DNA of 64,000 bases from an uncultured Bacilli bacterium (GTDB taxonomy: Bacteria; Bacillota_I; Bacilli_A; RF39; UBA660): NCBI GenBank assembly GCA_934085825.1, contig CAKOHR010000004.1:1-64000 (forward strand). Reading direction: 5' to 3'. Positions 48,813 through 58,083 of the stretch are shown here, piece by piece. A model generated the notes under the pieces. It saw only the letters and a program-made list of their open reading frames with translations, was not told the DNA's origin and did no database searches. Within the stretch, counting starts at the first letter, position 1; the number at the start of each line of letters is the position of its first letter. A program made the translations under genes and the position numbers.

Positions 48813-49064
48813 TAATGCCTCCCTGATAATTGAATTATATCATATGTTCGGTCACATAACCAGATTTATTTTTACAAAATTTTGATGACTTTCTTATTAT
48901 ACAAAAAAAATAAAGCTTAATTTGTAAGCCCTATTTTTAAAGTGAATTGGAAACCAATTTCACACTATCCCTTTTATTCTAGCTACTGCTAGCTTAGTTA
49001 TATTATATTCTATTTACTTTTACTTTGCAATATAATTTACACACTGTTTTACAATCTATTTACA
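48813..49064. other. Non-coding stretch between the tnpB remnant and sigE
   Basis: No ORF is credible. A hairpin GTGAATTGG/CCAATTTCAC (about 48942-48962) may terminate sigE transcription but lacks a good T-run. Otherwise the stretch is AT-rich sequence. Confidence 0.4.
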
Positions 49065-49748
49065 TTATCTAATCATAACTTGTTTTAATTTTCTAACAAC
49101 CTTCTTTTCAATTCTGGAAATATAAGATTGGCTTATTCCTAGCATTTCAGCTACTTCCTTCTGAGTATATTCTTTAGTGTTATTTAGTCCATATCTAAGC
49201 GTCATTATCTCTTTATCTCTATCTGGAAGTTCTTTTATTTCTTTAGATAAAACCTCTTTATCCACTTGTTTTTCATATTCACTTGGAACTAAATCAATTT
49301 CTGTACCAAGAATATCTTCAAGATGAAGTTCATTGCCATCAGCATCATAGTTTAAGGCATCTTCCAAGGATACTTCGGCTTTTTTACGTTTATTTTTTCT
49401 TAGAAACATTAAAATCTCATTAGAAATACATCTTGATGCATAAGTTGCTAGTTTAATATTTTTATCAATTTTATAGGTATTAATTCCCTTGATCAAGCCA
49501 ATGGAACCAATACTTACTAAATCTTCAATATCATAAGTGGTGTTTTCATACTTTTTAGCTAAAAATACCACTAATCGTAAATTATGTTCAATTAAAATAT
49601 TTCTAGCTTCTTCATCTCCAGCTTTAGCACGAATTAAATATTTTAATTCCTCTTCTTTGGAAAGTGGTGGTGGTAATTTATCTGTTGCTCCCACAAAAAA
49701 TACTTCATTGTACTTACTTAACAGCCATTCAATTAATTTTCTAAACAT
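49065..49748 (-). CDS. sigE: Sporulation sigma factor SigE
   Basis: The mother-cell sigma factor. 227 residues: an N-terminal pro-sequence (about 1-25, ending VGATDKLPPPLSKEEE), region 2 (NLRLVVFLAKKYENTTYDIEDLVSIGSIGLIKGI), a region 3 reduced as in SigE/SigK, and region 4 (YTQKEVAEMLGISQSYISRIEKKVVRKLK). The 16-bp overlap with spoIIGA and nearby ftsAZ repeat the Bacillus order. Activation needs cleavage by SpoIIGA. GGAGG precedes ATG 49748. Confidence 0.94.
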   Translation of the reverse strand: MFRKLIEWLLSKYNEVFFVGATDKLPPPLSKEEELKYLIRAKAGDEEARNILIEHNLRLVVFLAKKYENTTYDIEDLVSIGSIGLIKGINTYKIDKNIKLATYASRCISNEILMFLRKNKRKKAEVSLEDALNYDADGNELHLEDILGTEIDLVPSEYEKQVDKEVLSKEIKELPDRDKEIMTLRYGLNNTKEYTQKEVAEMLGISQSYISRIEKKVVRKLKQVMIR

Positions 49749-50536
49749 ATATCCTCCAATAATTTATAATTAAGTAAAACGTCTACTCCATTTAAATTAA
49801 ATTTTTCATTACTTACTCCTACTAAGTAATTTGTAAAAATTTGATTATTTACTTTTATATACTTAATTTTAAAGCATTCAATCAATCCACATTTATTAAG
49901 AGCCCTATATGGGACATACATTGGACTTCTTATATTTATATAACTAGATAAAAGTTTTTTAGACATGATAATAACATATTTTTTACTTATGGGATCACGA
50001 AGTTTATTTCCTGAATCTATGAAACCACTACATGATAAAACTTTACCATTATTAAATATTATTTCTAACTTACAATTAAAATTATATGTTGATTTGTACT
50101 TTTTATGTTCATAAATATATAATCCAAGTATTATAGGTCCAAGTATTAAAAGAAGTAGATAGTTTATGTTCATTTTATCAAAATAGAAAACTAATCCTTC
50201 TCTTTTGTAACTAAATTCAATATCTAATAGATAAAGAAAACCTCCTAATATGACACTGCACATATATAAGTATAATAAATTAGTAAATGTATATTTAATA
50301 TTTTTGTATTTGAAGGCTACTAGGATCATTATGATACTTACTAAAATTTTTAGTACAAATAAAATTAGTTTATTAAATGGTAAAAATAAAATAATTAGTG
50401 ATAAAGACCCGATTATACTTGATATTATGAGTCTTATAAAGTTCATATGTCTTTTAAGTGTTATATCTATTGTCATAAGAAGTAGTAAATCATAGATAAA
50501 ATTAAGCATAAAAACTAAATCTAAGTATATCTTCAT
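49733..50536 (-). CDS. spoIIGA: Sigma-E processing peptidase SpoIIGA
   Basis: A membrane aspartic protease that removes the SigE pro-sequence after signalling from the forespore. About 267 residues: five or six N-terminal helices (about 1-150) and a cytoplasmic protease domain with the active-site motif GFIDSGNKLRDPIS (about 182, in place of DTGN). ATG 50536 follows GGTG; a GTG three codons upstream is part of that site. It is coupled to sigE. Confidence 0.9.
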   Translation of the reverse strand: MKIYLDLVFMLNFIYDLLLLMTIDITLKRHMNFIRLIISSIIGSLSLIILFLPFNKLILFVLKILVSIIMILVAFKYKNIKYTFTNLLYLYMCSVILGGFLYLLDIEFSYKREGLVFYFDKMNINYLLLLILGPIILGLYIYEHKKYKSTYNFNCKLEIIFNNGKVLSCSGFIDSGNKLRDPISKKYVIIMSKKLLSSYINIRSPMYVPYRALNKCGLIECFKIKYIKVNNQIFTNYLVGVSNEKFNLNGVDVLLNYKLLEDICLEN

Positions 50537-50559
50537 CTTTATCACCAGTTTAATTATAC

Positions 50560-50586
50560 AAAAAAAAACAACAATAATTTGTTGCT
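50560..50586 (-). terminator. ftsZ terminator
   Basis: On the minus strand CAACAA pairs with TTGTTG (4-base loop) and is followed by about nine T. It separates ftsAZ from spoIIGA-sigE. Confidence 0.88.
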
Positions 50587-50608
50587 TTTTGTCGATGTTC
50601 TTTAATTT

Positions 50609-51670
50609 TTAATAATTGTCACTTCTTAAGAATGGTGGAATTTCATATTCATCATCTATTTCTGGAGTTTGTCTTCTTTTTTGAACATGAACTTCATCAC
50701 TAAATAAAGCTTCTTCACCAACTTCTTCATCAAATCCAGTTGCTATTACTGTAACAATTACTTCATCAGTTAAATTGTCATTTTTTATAGCTCCGAAGAT
50801 TATATTGATATCTGAGTTTGCAGCTTCTCTAACTGTTTCTACAGCATCTTCAATTTCAAATAATGTAAGATTTTTACCACCAGTTACGTTAACAATTGCA
50901 TTTGTTGCTCCTTCAATTGTAGCTTCCAAAAGTGAATTTGATACGGCTTGTCTAGCAGCCTCAATTGCTCTATTTTCGCCAGCATTGCAGCCAATACCAA
51001 TAATAGCAGTTCCACTTTTTTCCATAACTGTTTTAACATCTGCAAAGTCTAGATTGATAACTCCAGTAACTGCAATCAAATCTGATATTGATTGAACACC
51101 TCTGTGAAGTACATTATCTACTTCTTTAAATGCATCTTCAAAACTTGTAGTTTTATCAATTAATTCTCTTAATCTATCATTTGGTATAATAATTAAGCTA
51201 TCAACATGAGTTCTAAGTTCTTCTAAACCGCATAGTGCATTTTCCATTCTCTTTTTTCCTTCAAATCTAAATGGCTTAGTTACTATTCCAACAGTTAAAG
51301 CTCCCATATCTTGAGCAATTTCAGCAATAATTGGGGCAGCACCAGTACCTGTTCCACCACCAAGTCCACAGGCAACAAATACCATATCTGCTCCTTGTAA
51401 AGCTTCTTCTAATTCATTTTTACTTTCTAAAGCCGCACTTCTTCCAACTTCTGGGTTAGCTCCAGCACCTCTTCCTCCTGTAATATTTTTTCCTATTTGT
51501 ATTTTATTTTGACATAATGAAGCATTTAAAACTTGTAAATCTGTATTAACTACATAAAATTCAACACTTTTAACTCCTTCTTCTATCATTCGGTTAACAG
51601 CGTTACATCCACCGCCACCTACACCAATTACTTTAATCTTGGCTATTTGATCCATCTGTAATCCATTCAT
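50609..51670 (-). CDS. ftsZ: Cell division GTPase FtsZ
   Basis: Tubulin-like polymerising GTPase of the Z-ring. 353 residues: [15 protein letters not shown], the tubulin signature [10 protein letters not shown] (about 108), [18 protein letters not shown] for the T7 loop and a short variable linker. The C-terminal conserved peptide [10 protein letters not shown] contacts FtsA. It is downstream of ftsA with a 14-bp gap. Confidence 0.97.
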   Translation of the reverse strand: MNGLQMDQIAKIKVIGVGGGGCNAVNRMIEEGVKSVEFYVVNTDLQVLNASLCQNKIQIGKNITGGRGAGANPEVGRSAALESKNELEEALQGADMVFVACGLGGGTGTGAAPIIAEIAQDMGALTVGIVTKPFRFEGKKRMENALCGLEELRTHVDSLIIIPNDRLRELIDKTTSFEDAFKEVDNVLHRGVQSISDLIAVTGVINLDFADVKTVMEKSGTAIIGIGCNAGENRAIEAARQAVSNSLLEATIEGATNAIVNVTGGKNLTLFEIEDAVETVREAANSDINIIFGAIKNDNLTDEVIVTVIATGFDEEVGEEALFSDEVHVQKRRQTPEIDDEYEIPPFLRSDNY

Positions 51671-51684
51671 AATTTTCTCTCCCT

Positions 51685-52926
51685 CTAGTTATCAAAAAAG
51701 TACCCAAATAATTTTCCTAATAAGGAATCGTCTGAAATGTTTACTTTTTTATGTATTCCACTTAATTCTTCTTGTTCATCAATACTAAATATTGAAAAAT
51801 CTCTATTTCTTAGTTTTAACCTACTATCATAATATTTAATTAAACCTACCCCAGTAGAATATTTATTATGTCTAGCGCCAATTTCTGTAACAACTCCAAG
51901 TGTAGCTGTTTTAAAAATATAATTCATTACACTTTTAAAGTCAGCCATTTCTGTTACTCCCCCTGTAATAATTATATAACTAATTTCCTTTTTTGTTAAG
52001 AGATTTATTTGTTTTTTTGCTAAATTTAGCAATTCTTCTAGTCGTCCCATCACTATTTCACTAGCATCATATTGATTGATTTTAATCTTATCCCCATTTT
52101 TGTTTTCTAAAACTACTGATTCATTAGGCTGGGCATTAGTTTTATTAGCAAGAGCAATAGACTCTTTTAAATAAAGTGCATCTTTTCTGGATATTTTATA
52201 AACAAAACCAAGATCATAATCTATAGTTTCACCACCCATATCAATTGCTTCACATCCAGTTAAAATTCCTTTATTAAATATAGCAACTGTTGTTTTAGCA
52301 GCACCAATATTTATAACTGCTCCCACTTCTTCACTATTCTTACTGTTTTTAAATTCATAGTAATCCCCTATTGGGCCAACAGTAACATCTACCGTCGTAA
52401 CGCCTATTTTTTCTAGGCACTTTATTATTGCACTAACATTTTTTTTAGGCACAGTGGCTACAACAACTTTTACTTTGATATTTTCCGCACGCATATGTAA
52501 TGGATTATCCGTTACATCATTATCATTAATTAAAAATTTTGTAGGCAATATTCCTACTATTTCCCTGTTATCCATAACTTTATTATATACAGCAGTTTGC
52601 ATTGACTTAATAATATCAGCACCAGTTACTATGTGCTCTTCATTTGTAATAGAAGCATATCCTTCACTTAAGAAACATTCTAAATCATTTGTTGGGCTAC
52701 TGACAATTACTTTTGTTATCTTAAGTCCTATTTGTTCTTCTCCTTTTTTAAAAACATCACTTAAGGCTTCAATTGCACTTTCAGGATTTACGATAAATCC
52801 TTTTTTTATGCCACGAGCTGGGGTATCTACACAGGCTAATATATTTAGTTTATTACGCATTATTTCGCCTACTACAAGTTTAATAGTATGACTACCGATA
52901 TCTAAACTAGCTATTATCTTCCGCAT
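51685..52926 (-). CDS. ftsA: Cell division protein FtsA
   Basis: Actin-like membrane tether of FtsZ. 413 residues: [16 protein letters not shown] phosphate 1 motif, the SHS2/1C domain, [13 protein letters not shown] (phosphate 2) and [13 protein letters not shown] (adenosine motif). A C-terminal amphipathic end [10 protein letters not shown] serves for membrane binding. ATG 52926 follows AGGAG by eight bases; the longer frame to 52983 runs through the promoter. Confidence 0.95.
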   Translation of the reverse strand: MRKIIASLDIGSHTIKLVVGEIMRNKLNILACVDTPARGIKKGFIVNPESAIEALSDVFKKGEEQIGLKITKVIVSSPTNDLECFLSEGYASITNEEHIVTGADIIKSMQTAVYNKVMDNREIVGILPTKFLINDNDVTDNPLHMRAENIKVKVVVATVPKKNVSAIIKCLEKIGVTTVDVTVGPIGDYYEFKNSKNSEEVGAVINIGAAKTTVAIFNKGILTGCEAIDMGGETIDYDLGFVYKISRKDALYLKESIALANKTNAQPNESVVLENKNGDKIKINQYDASEIVMGRLEELLNLAKKQINLLTKKEISYIIITGGVTEMADFKSVMNYIFKTATLGVVTEIGARHNKYSTGVGLIKYYDSRLKLRNRDFSIFSIDEQEELSGIHKKVNISDDSLLGKLFGYFFDN

Positions 52927-52954
52927 GCAAACATCTCCTATTACCTTATAGAAC

Positions 52955-52983
52955 ATTATATCTAAAAAAGGCTTTTCGTGCAA
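52955..52983 (-). promoter_or_regulatory. ftsAZ promoter
   Basis: On the minus strand TTGCAC (52978-52983), a 17-bp spacer and TATAAT (52955-52960). Confidence 0.8.
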
Positions 52984-53076
52984 GCTATTTTAAAAATTTT
53001 TTTAGAAACTTGCGACGTTCTAAATTAATTTTAACTATTTTTTGTACAATGACATTTTAAAAATTTCAAAGAATTA

Positions 53077-53105
53077 TAGACAAAGGAGCTTTTTTTTGTT
53101 ATAAT
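53077..53105 (+). promoter_or_regulatory. RNase J gene promoter
   Basis: TAGACA (53077-53082), a 17-bp spacer and TATAAT (53100-53105), with about 55 bases of leader before the ATG. Confidence 0.82.
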
Positions 53106-53165
53106 TAGGTCAGTTCAGTAACTTTATGAATTAATTTATTTTTTAAGAAAGAGGGAATTTTTTTT

Positions 53166-54842
53166 ATGGAAAAGAAAAATAATATTGCCACGAAAGTTAT
53201 TGCTTTAGGTGGCTTAGGTGAAGTTGGAAAAAATATGTATGTTGTTGAACACAATGATGAACTACTTATTATTGATGCTGGAGTTATGTTTCCAGAAGAT
53301 AATTTACTTGGTGTTGATTATGTTATTCAAGATATTTCATATTTAAAGAAAAATGCTGATAAAATTAAAGGTTTATTTATAACCCATGGGCATGAAGACC
53401 ATATTGGTGGCATTCCATTTTTACTTCAAGCAATTAATATACCTGTTATTTATACACCAAAAATTGCTAAAGATTTAATTGAAAAGAAACTTGTGGAACG
53501 TAATATAAAATATGAAAATTATCAAATAATTACACCAGATTTTAATGTTAAAACTAAGTATTTTGATATTTCATTTATTAATACTACCCACTCTATACCT
53601 GATAGTTTTGCTATTGTTATAAAAACACCAAATGGTACTATTTTTGAAACTGGAGACTTTAAATTTGACTTAACTCCAGTTGGGCCAATGGCTGATATTC
53701 ATAAAATGGCTAAGTTTGGTCAAGAAGGTGTTACTCTACTTCTTAGTGACTCAACTAACGCTCTTACTAGTGGTTACTCTAAAAGTGAAAGCGCTGTTGA
53801 TGGAACACTTAATGATATGATTAGTAAACATCATGGCAGAGTTATTATTGCAACATTTGCTTCTAATATTTATCGTATTAAACATATTGTTGAAAGTTGC
53901 AAAAAGTACGGCAGAAAAATCATAGTTTTTGGTAGAAGTATGGATAATAGTATTGAACTTGCCCTAAACAATGGACTTATTAATGATAGATCTATGTTTA
54001 TTGATGCCAATGAAGCTAAAAGTCTAAAAAGAAATGAAATATGTATACTATGTACCGGTTCTCAAGGTGAACCACTGGCAGCCTTATCTCGTATTGCTAA
54101 TGGACAACATAAACAAATATCACTTTTAAATGATGATTTAGTAATATTTTCATCTAGTCCAATACCTGGTAATGCTGAAAGTATCAACAAAATTATCAAT
54201 AAACTATACTTAAAAGGTGTTCGTGTATTTACAAATTCTGAATTTAGTGATGTTCATACTTCTGGACACGCGAAAGAAGAAGAATTAAAATGGATGCTTA
54301 GAATTATTAAACCTAAATACTTTATGCCAATGCATGGTGAATATAGAATGCTTAAAAAACATACTGAAATTGGTGTAATGTGTGGAGTTGCTCCAGAAAA
54401 CACATTTATTTGTACTAACGGTGATGTTATAGAACTTTTAAATGGTGAAGTTAAAAAAGCAGGGACTGTTCAAGCTGGTGATGTTTATGTTGATGGTTCT
54501 CGTGTCGGAGATATTGGTTCTGTAGTTATTAAAGACCGTAAACTTATGAGTCAAGATGGAATACTTATTACTATTTTAAATATTAATACATTACAACGTA
54601 AACTGTTACTTAAACCTAATGTAACTGCTCGTGGATTTGTTCTTGTTAATGAAAATCAAGAATTAATGCAAAAAATAGAAAGAAAAATTAGTGAAATTGC
54701 TAATAATGCTTTAAGTAAAGCTCCATATAGTTATATAGATTTAAAGAATCAAATTATATTAGAATTACTTCCATTTATTAATAATTTAACTGGTAGAAAA
54801 CCTATTATATTACCCGTTATTATGGAAGTAAATCAAGCATAG
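53166..54842 (+). CDS. Ribonuclease J
   Basis: A 5'-3' exo- and endonuclease in RNA decay and processing. 558 residues: metallo-beta-lactamase core with LGGLGEVGKNMYV, the zinc motif HGHEDHIGGIPF (about 74-85), THSIPDSFAI, the beta-CASP domain (LLSDSTNA, FASNIYRI, CTGSQGEPLAAL, SGHAKEEE, MPMHGEYR) and a C-terminal domain. Full length for RNase J1/J2; which of the two cannot be told. It is divergent from ftsA. Confidence 0.95.
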   Translation: MEKKNNIATKVIALGGLGEVGKNMYVVEHNDELLIIDAGVMFPEDNLLGVDYVIQDISYLKKNADKIKGLFITHGHEDHIGGIPFLLQAINIPVIYTPKIAKDLIEKKLVERNIKYENYQIITPDFNVKTKYFDISFINTTHSIPDSFAIVIKTPNGTIFETGDFKFDLTPVGPMADIHKMAKFGQEGVTLLLSDSTNALTSGYSKSESAVDGTLNDMISKHHGRVIIATFASNIYRIKHIVESCKKYGRKIIVFGRSMDNSIELALNNGLINDRSMFIDANEAKSLKRNEICILCTGSQGEPLAALSRIANGQHKQISLLNDDLVIFSSSPIPGNAESINKIINKLYLKGVRVFTNSEFSDVHTSGHAKEEELKWMLRIIKPKYFMPMHGEYRMLKKHTEIGVMCGVAPENTFICTNGDVIELLNGEVKKAGTVQAGDVYVDGSRVGDIGSVVIKDRKLMSQDGILITILNINTLQRKLLLKPNVTARGFVLVNENQELMQKIERKISEIANNALSKAPYSYIDLKNQIILELLPFINNLTGRKPIILPVIMEVNQA

Positions 54843-54845
54843 AAA

Positions 54846-54879
54846 AAAGAAAATTAGCTCATCTAATTTTCTTTTTTTG
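54846..54879 (+). terminator. Two-way terminator after the RNase J gene
   Basis: GAAAATTAG pairs with CTAATTTTC around CTCAT and is followed by seven T, with A-run upstream. It also serves the convergent glycosyltransferase gene. Confidence 0.88.
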
Positions 54880-55846
54880 TATTAAATTTTATTAAAAATA
54901 AACTTAGAATAAGCATTATAATATCTATTATTACTTTGATTAATATTATATGTGATTTAACTAAGGATAGAATAATAACACTTATTACATAATTAATTAT
55001 TACATATTTTAAATTAACATGATTATTAAATATCATTTTTATTATACATGATACTATTTTACTTAAAAGTAAGAATAAAGGGATTACATAAAATGCACTA
55101 TTTATATCATAAACTCTAGCAAATATAACTGTTTCTATAATATAAGCGAGTAATGTAAATAGAATATATGATGCAAATAAACGATATACTCTGATTGAGT
55201 CTTTAACGGGATTAAAATGACTTGTTTCATTATCATTAATATAAATCGTTTCAATAACTACTTCTTTTATGGGTATATTTTTTATCTTTGTTTCTATTAA
55301 GACATTTGTTTCATACTCATATCTTTCTCCGGATACAGCAATTAACTCTTTAGCAATATCTAAACTCATTGCTCTAAGTCCTGTTTGAGTATCACTTACG
55401 TTTTGACCTACAAAAGAATATAAAACATTTCTAGTTATTACATTACCAAATTTTGAACGTGCTGGTACTTTTTTATCAGAGAAATTTCTTACCCCGAGTA
55501 CTAGACTATCCAAATTTTTCTTGCCAACGTCTGCACATTTTTTTATATCTTTAACACTGTGTTGACCATCACAATCTGCAGTTACTATAACTTTGGCATC
55601 TGGATAATTATTTAAAATATAATTTATACCATTTTTTAAACCTCTTCCCTTACCTAAGTTAACATTATGTTTTACAACTGGATATTTCTTAGCTAACCTT
55701 TTCATGTACTCATCATGTTTTTTACTGCATCCATCATTTATAAATACAATATTTTCAAATTTTTTAGTTAATTTTCCTAAAAACGTATCCATTATTTCTT
55801 CATTTGGATCATATGCTGGTATTAATACCACAATATCTTTATTCAT
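54863..55846 (-). CDS. Family 2 glycosyltransferase fused to a GtrA-like membrane domain
   Basis: 327 residues. The N-terminal GT2 domain (LIPAYDPNEEI, NVNLGKGRGLKNGIN, VTADCDGQHS with the DxD metal site, VSDTQTGLRAM) is of the dolichol/undecaprenyl-phosphate sugar synthase type. Residues about 220-320 form four membrane helices of GtrA style. Such fusions make and flip lipid-linked sugars. It is third of an operon, two bases after the preceding gene. Confidence 0.88.
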   Translation of the reverse strand: MNKDIVVLIPAYDPNEEIMDTFLGKLTKKFENIVFINDGCSKKHDEYMKRLAKKYPVVKHNVNLGKGRGLKNGINYILNNYPDAKVIVTADCDGQHSVKDIKKCADVGKKNLDSLVLGVRNFSDKKVPARSKFGNVITRNVLYSFVGQNVSDTQTGLRAMSLDIAKELIAVSGERYEYETNVLIETKIKNIPIKEVVIETIYINDNETSHFNPVKDSIRVYRLFASYILFTLLAYIIETVIFARVYDINSAFYVIPLFLLLSKIVSCIIKMIFNNHVNLKYVIINYVISVIILSLVKSHIILIKVIIDIIMLILSLFLIKFNTKKEN

Positions 55847-55847
55847 A

Positions 55848-56936
55848 TCATTCCCCTGCCCTTATATTTGTAATTTTCCATGTATTATTATCTTTTATAA
55901 AGTATATGTAGTCGTGTAGTGTATCTGTTTGATCTTGATTATTAACTAACATATTTTTTTCTGAATAAACTTCACAAGAAAACGCGTCTTTGCTGTATAT
56001 TATAAAATTATTTAATTTTTCATTAGTAAATATCGGATCTTTTAAAGTGTGTTTACTGGTAAAAGTAATGTCGACTTCATGAGCCCAATTGTAAGCTCTA
56101 CGACTTATTTCTGAACCATCTATAAAGTACTCTTTTATTTTATTATAGCCGTGGGCTAATCCTCCTAGGTCATCTGTCAAAAATAAACTCCAATCATGAA
56201 CAAAAGTCCAAATGTCTATTTCACTACTTAAATATTTTTTTGCTTTTTCATAATTATCAAATTTCAAGTAATTGTCTTTAACTTTATATGAAAATTTATT
56301 TTTTTCTAAATTCACTTTTTCTCCGTATTCATCAATAGCTTCAACATTCACTTCTTTTGTTAAATTATTAATTTCATAAGTTTTTATGTATGGCATTGAT
56401 GTATTTAAGTACATAAAATCTAGATTCTTATATTTTTCTGTTTTTGCTGCCTGTTCTATTTCTTTTCCATCCACGATAATTTTATATGTTGATGGTGCTG
56501 TTATATCATAGTAAATTAAACCACGGTCTAGATTTGGAATAATTTTTGTTATTTTGCGTATTTCATAACTAAACATACCTAATTTAGTTTCAGTTTTTAA
56601 ATATTTAGTTTCAATATCAAATAGTGTTCTTTCATTTAATGTTGCTTCAAAATTATTCTCATCTTTCTTTTTTATTATAATATCTTTGTCTCTTATTAAC
56701 TCTTTATAATCTTTTAAAAGTGACTCATCTAGGTTATTATCTTTTAAATATTCTTTCAAAGTTGAATCATCTAAATTTGCTATTGACGTTTTTATAAAAT
56801 TTGTTATCTGATTTTTTTCATAAGTCTTTAATGTTATAAATATATAAATTAAAAATACAACACATAAACACATAGCTATTATAGTATAAATGAGTAATAT
56901 CTTCTTATACTTTCTTTTTCTCCTTGATCTTGTCAT
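55848..56936 (-). CDS. Membrane-anchored protein with NTF2-like C-terminal domain
   Basis: About 362 residues. A basic N terminus (RSRRKRKYKK), one helix (about 14-36), then a long outer part. The C-terminal ~110 residues (DAFSCEVYSEKNMLVNNQDQ, then DYIYFIKDNNTWKITNI) look like the NTF2-like domain found in TcaA-type wall proteins. I do not recognise the middle. It lies between the glycosidase and the glycosyltransferase genes, so a role in surface glycan or wall monitoring is inferred. Confidence 0.65.
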   Translation of the reverse strand: MTRSRRKRKYKKILLIYTIIAMCLCVVFLIYIFITLKTYEKNQITNFIKTSIANLDDSTLKEYLKDNNLDESLLKDYKELIRDKDIIIKKKDENNFEATLNERTLFDIETKYLKTETKLGMFSYEIRKITKIIPNLDRGLIYYDITAPSTYKIIVDGKEIEQAAKTEKYKNLDFMYLNTSMPYIKTYEINNLTKEVNVEAIDEYGEKVNLEKNKFSYKVKDNYLKFDNYEKAKKYLSSEIDIWTFVHDWSLFLTDDLGGLAHGYNKIKEYFIDGSEISRRAYNWAHEVDITFTSKHTLKDPIFTNEKLNNFIIYSKDAFSCEVYSEKNMLVNNQDQTDTLHDYIYFIKDNNTWKITNIRAGE

Positions 56937-56938
56937 AA

Positions 56939-57973
56939 TTAATTTTCCTTTACTACAAATGCGGTTGGTAATTTCCAAGAAGAATTGGAACGATAAAAGG
57001 TTACACTACTCATTAAATATTCACTTTTATAGTACATTGACGAGGAGCTACCACCATCAATATTAGCTGCATTGATAGCATCATATTCTGACATTATCTC
57101 AATTAAATCTGAAGCTGTTGCACCAAGGTGTCCATTTTTACCTCTGCCATCAGTTACTAATATTAATACACTTCCATCTTTTCTTTGACCTATCGCAGTT
57201 CGGGGATTTGCTCCACTTCCTAATCCATTTAATTCTCTTTTTTCACCATTTATTATAAGTTTAACAAAATGATTATTTTTATCTGATGCTTCTTCTTGAA
57301 AGGAAATGGCATCTCTAATTTTTTCTTCTTTTAACATTTTTTCAACACTTTCGTTTGTCATGCCTTCTAAGTTTATTATTCGAAGCAAATTATTTGCATC
57401 AAAACCAATTAAATATAAACCAATCACCCCAAGATTTATATCTTGTATTTCACCATTACTAACTGTTACTCCAAGTGGTTTACCACCTTTATTTCCACTT
57501 GAATAATAAATTCCGCCATTTACCCCAGCAATGGCACCTGATTCTTTAACTAAAACATCCAGTTCTTTGCCATACTCACTCCATGGGTATGTTGTTGCTA
57601 TACTCACTTTGGAAGGATCATTTACTATCATCATTGTGCCTTCAAAATTATTGCCACTTATTTTATGGATTTCAATTAATTCTTTTTCTTTACTAATTTC
57701 AGTTTTTATCAATTCCGTATTTACCTCTTCATCCATTTGCGATAAAGAATTTTTGTTTACTATTTCTTCTAATTCAGTTTTACTTAAAAATACATTTGCT
57801 AAAAATTTTAATTGACCAGTTTCAAGAATAGTTGTGGCAAATAATTCTTTAGCACTTTTGCTTGGGCCATGACATATTAATATTAACGTAGATATTAAAG
57901 CCACGAAAAGTACACCTAGAGTTATACCTAGAAATGATGCTATTTTGCCTAAAATACTTAATACTTTTTTCAT
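56939..57973 (-). CDS. Membrane-anchored phosphodiester glycosidase (NAGPA-like)
   Basis: 344 residues. An N-terminal helix (about 10-33), then the NAGPA/DUF2233 domain: VKESGAIAGVNGGIYYSSG, KPLGVTVSNGEI, GANPRTAIGQRKDGSVLILV, DGRGKNGHLGATASDL and AANIDGGSSSSMYY. Relatives uncover sugars from phosphodiesters in capsule or teichoic-type polymers. It is first of the three-gene operon and probably acts outside the membrane. Confidence 0.9.
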   Translation of the reverse strand: MKKVLSILGKIASFLGITLGVLFVALISTLILICHGPSKSAKELFATTILETGQLKFLANVFLSKTELEEIVNKNSLSQMDEEVNTELIKTEISKEKELIEIHKISGNNFEGTMMIVNDPSKVSIATTYPWSEYGKELDVLVKESGAIAGVNGGIYYSSGNKGGKPLGVTVSNGEIQDINLGVIGLYLIGFDANNLLRIINLEGMTNESVEKMLKEEKIRDAISFQEEASDKNNHFVKLIINGEKRELNGLGSGANPRTAIGQRKDGSVLILVTDGRGKNGHLGATASDLIEIMSEYDAINAANIDGGSSSSMYYKSEYLMSSVTFYRSNSSWKLPTAFVVKEN

Positions 57974-58055
57974 ACCTATATTTACTTCTCCTTATCCTTT
58001 TCTTACCTATCTATAATATCATAAAACATAATGTAAATAAAGCTTTTTTGGTATA

Positions 58056-58083
58056 GAAAAGAAGAAACTATTTAGCTTCTTCT
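58056..58083 (-). terminator. rny terminator
   Basis: On the minus strand AGAAGAA pairs with TTCTTCT and is followed by TTTC. It overlaps the stop codon. Confidence 0.65.
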
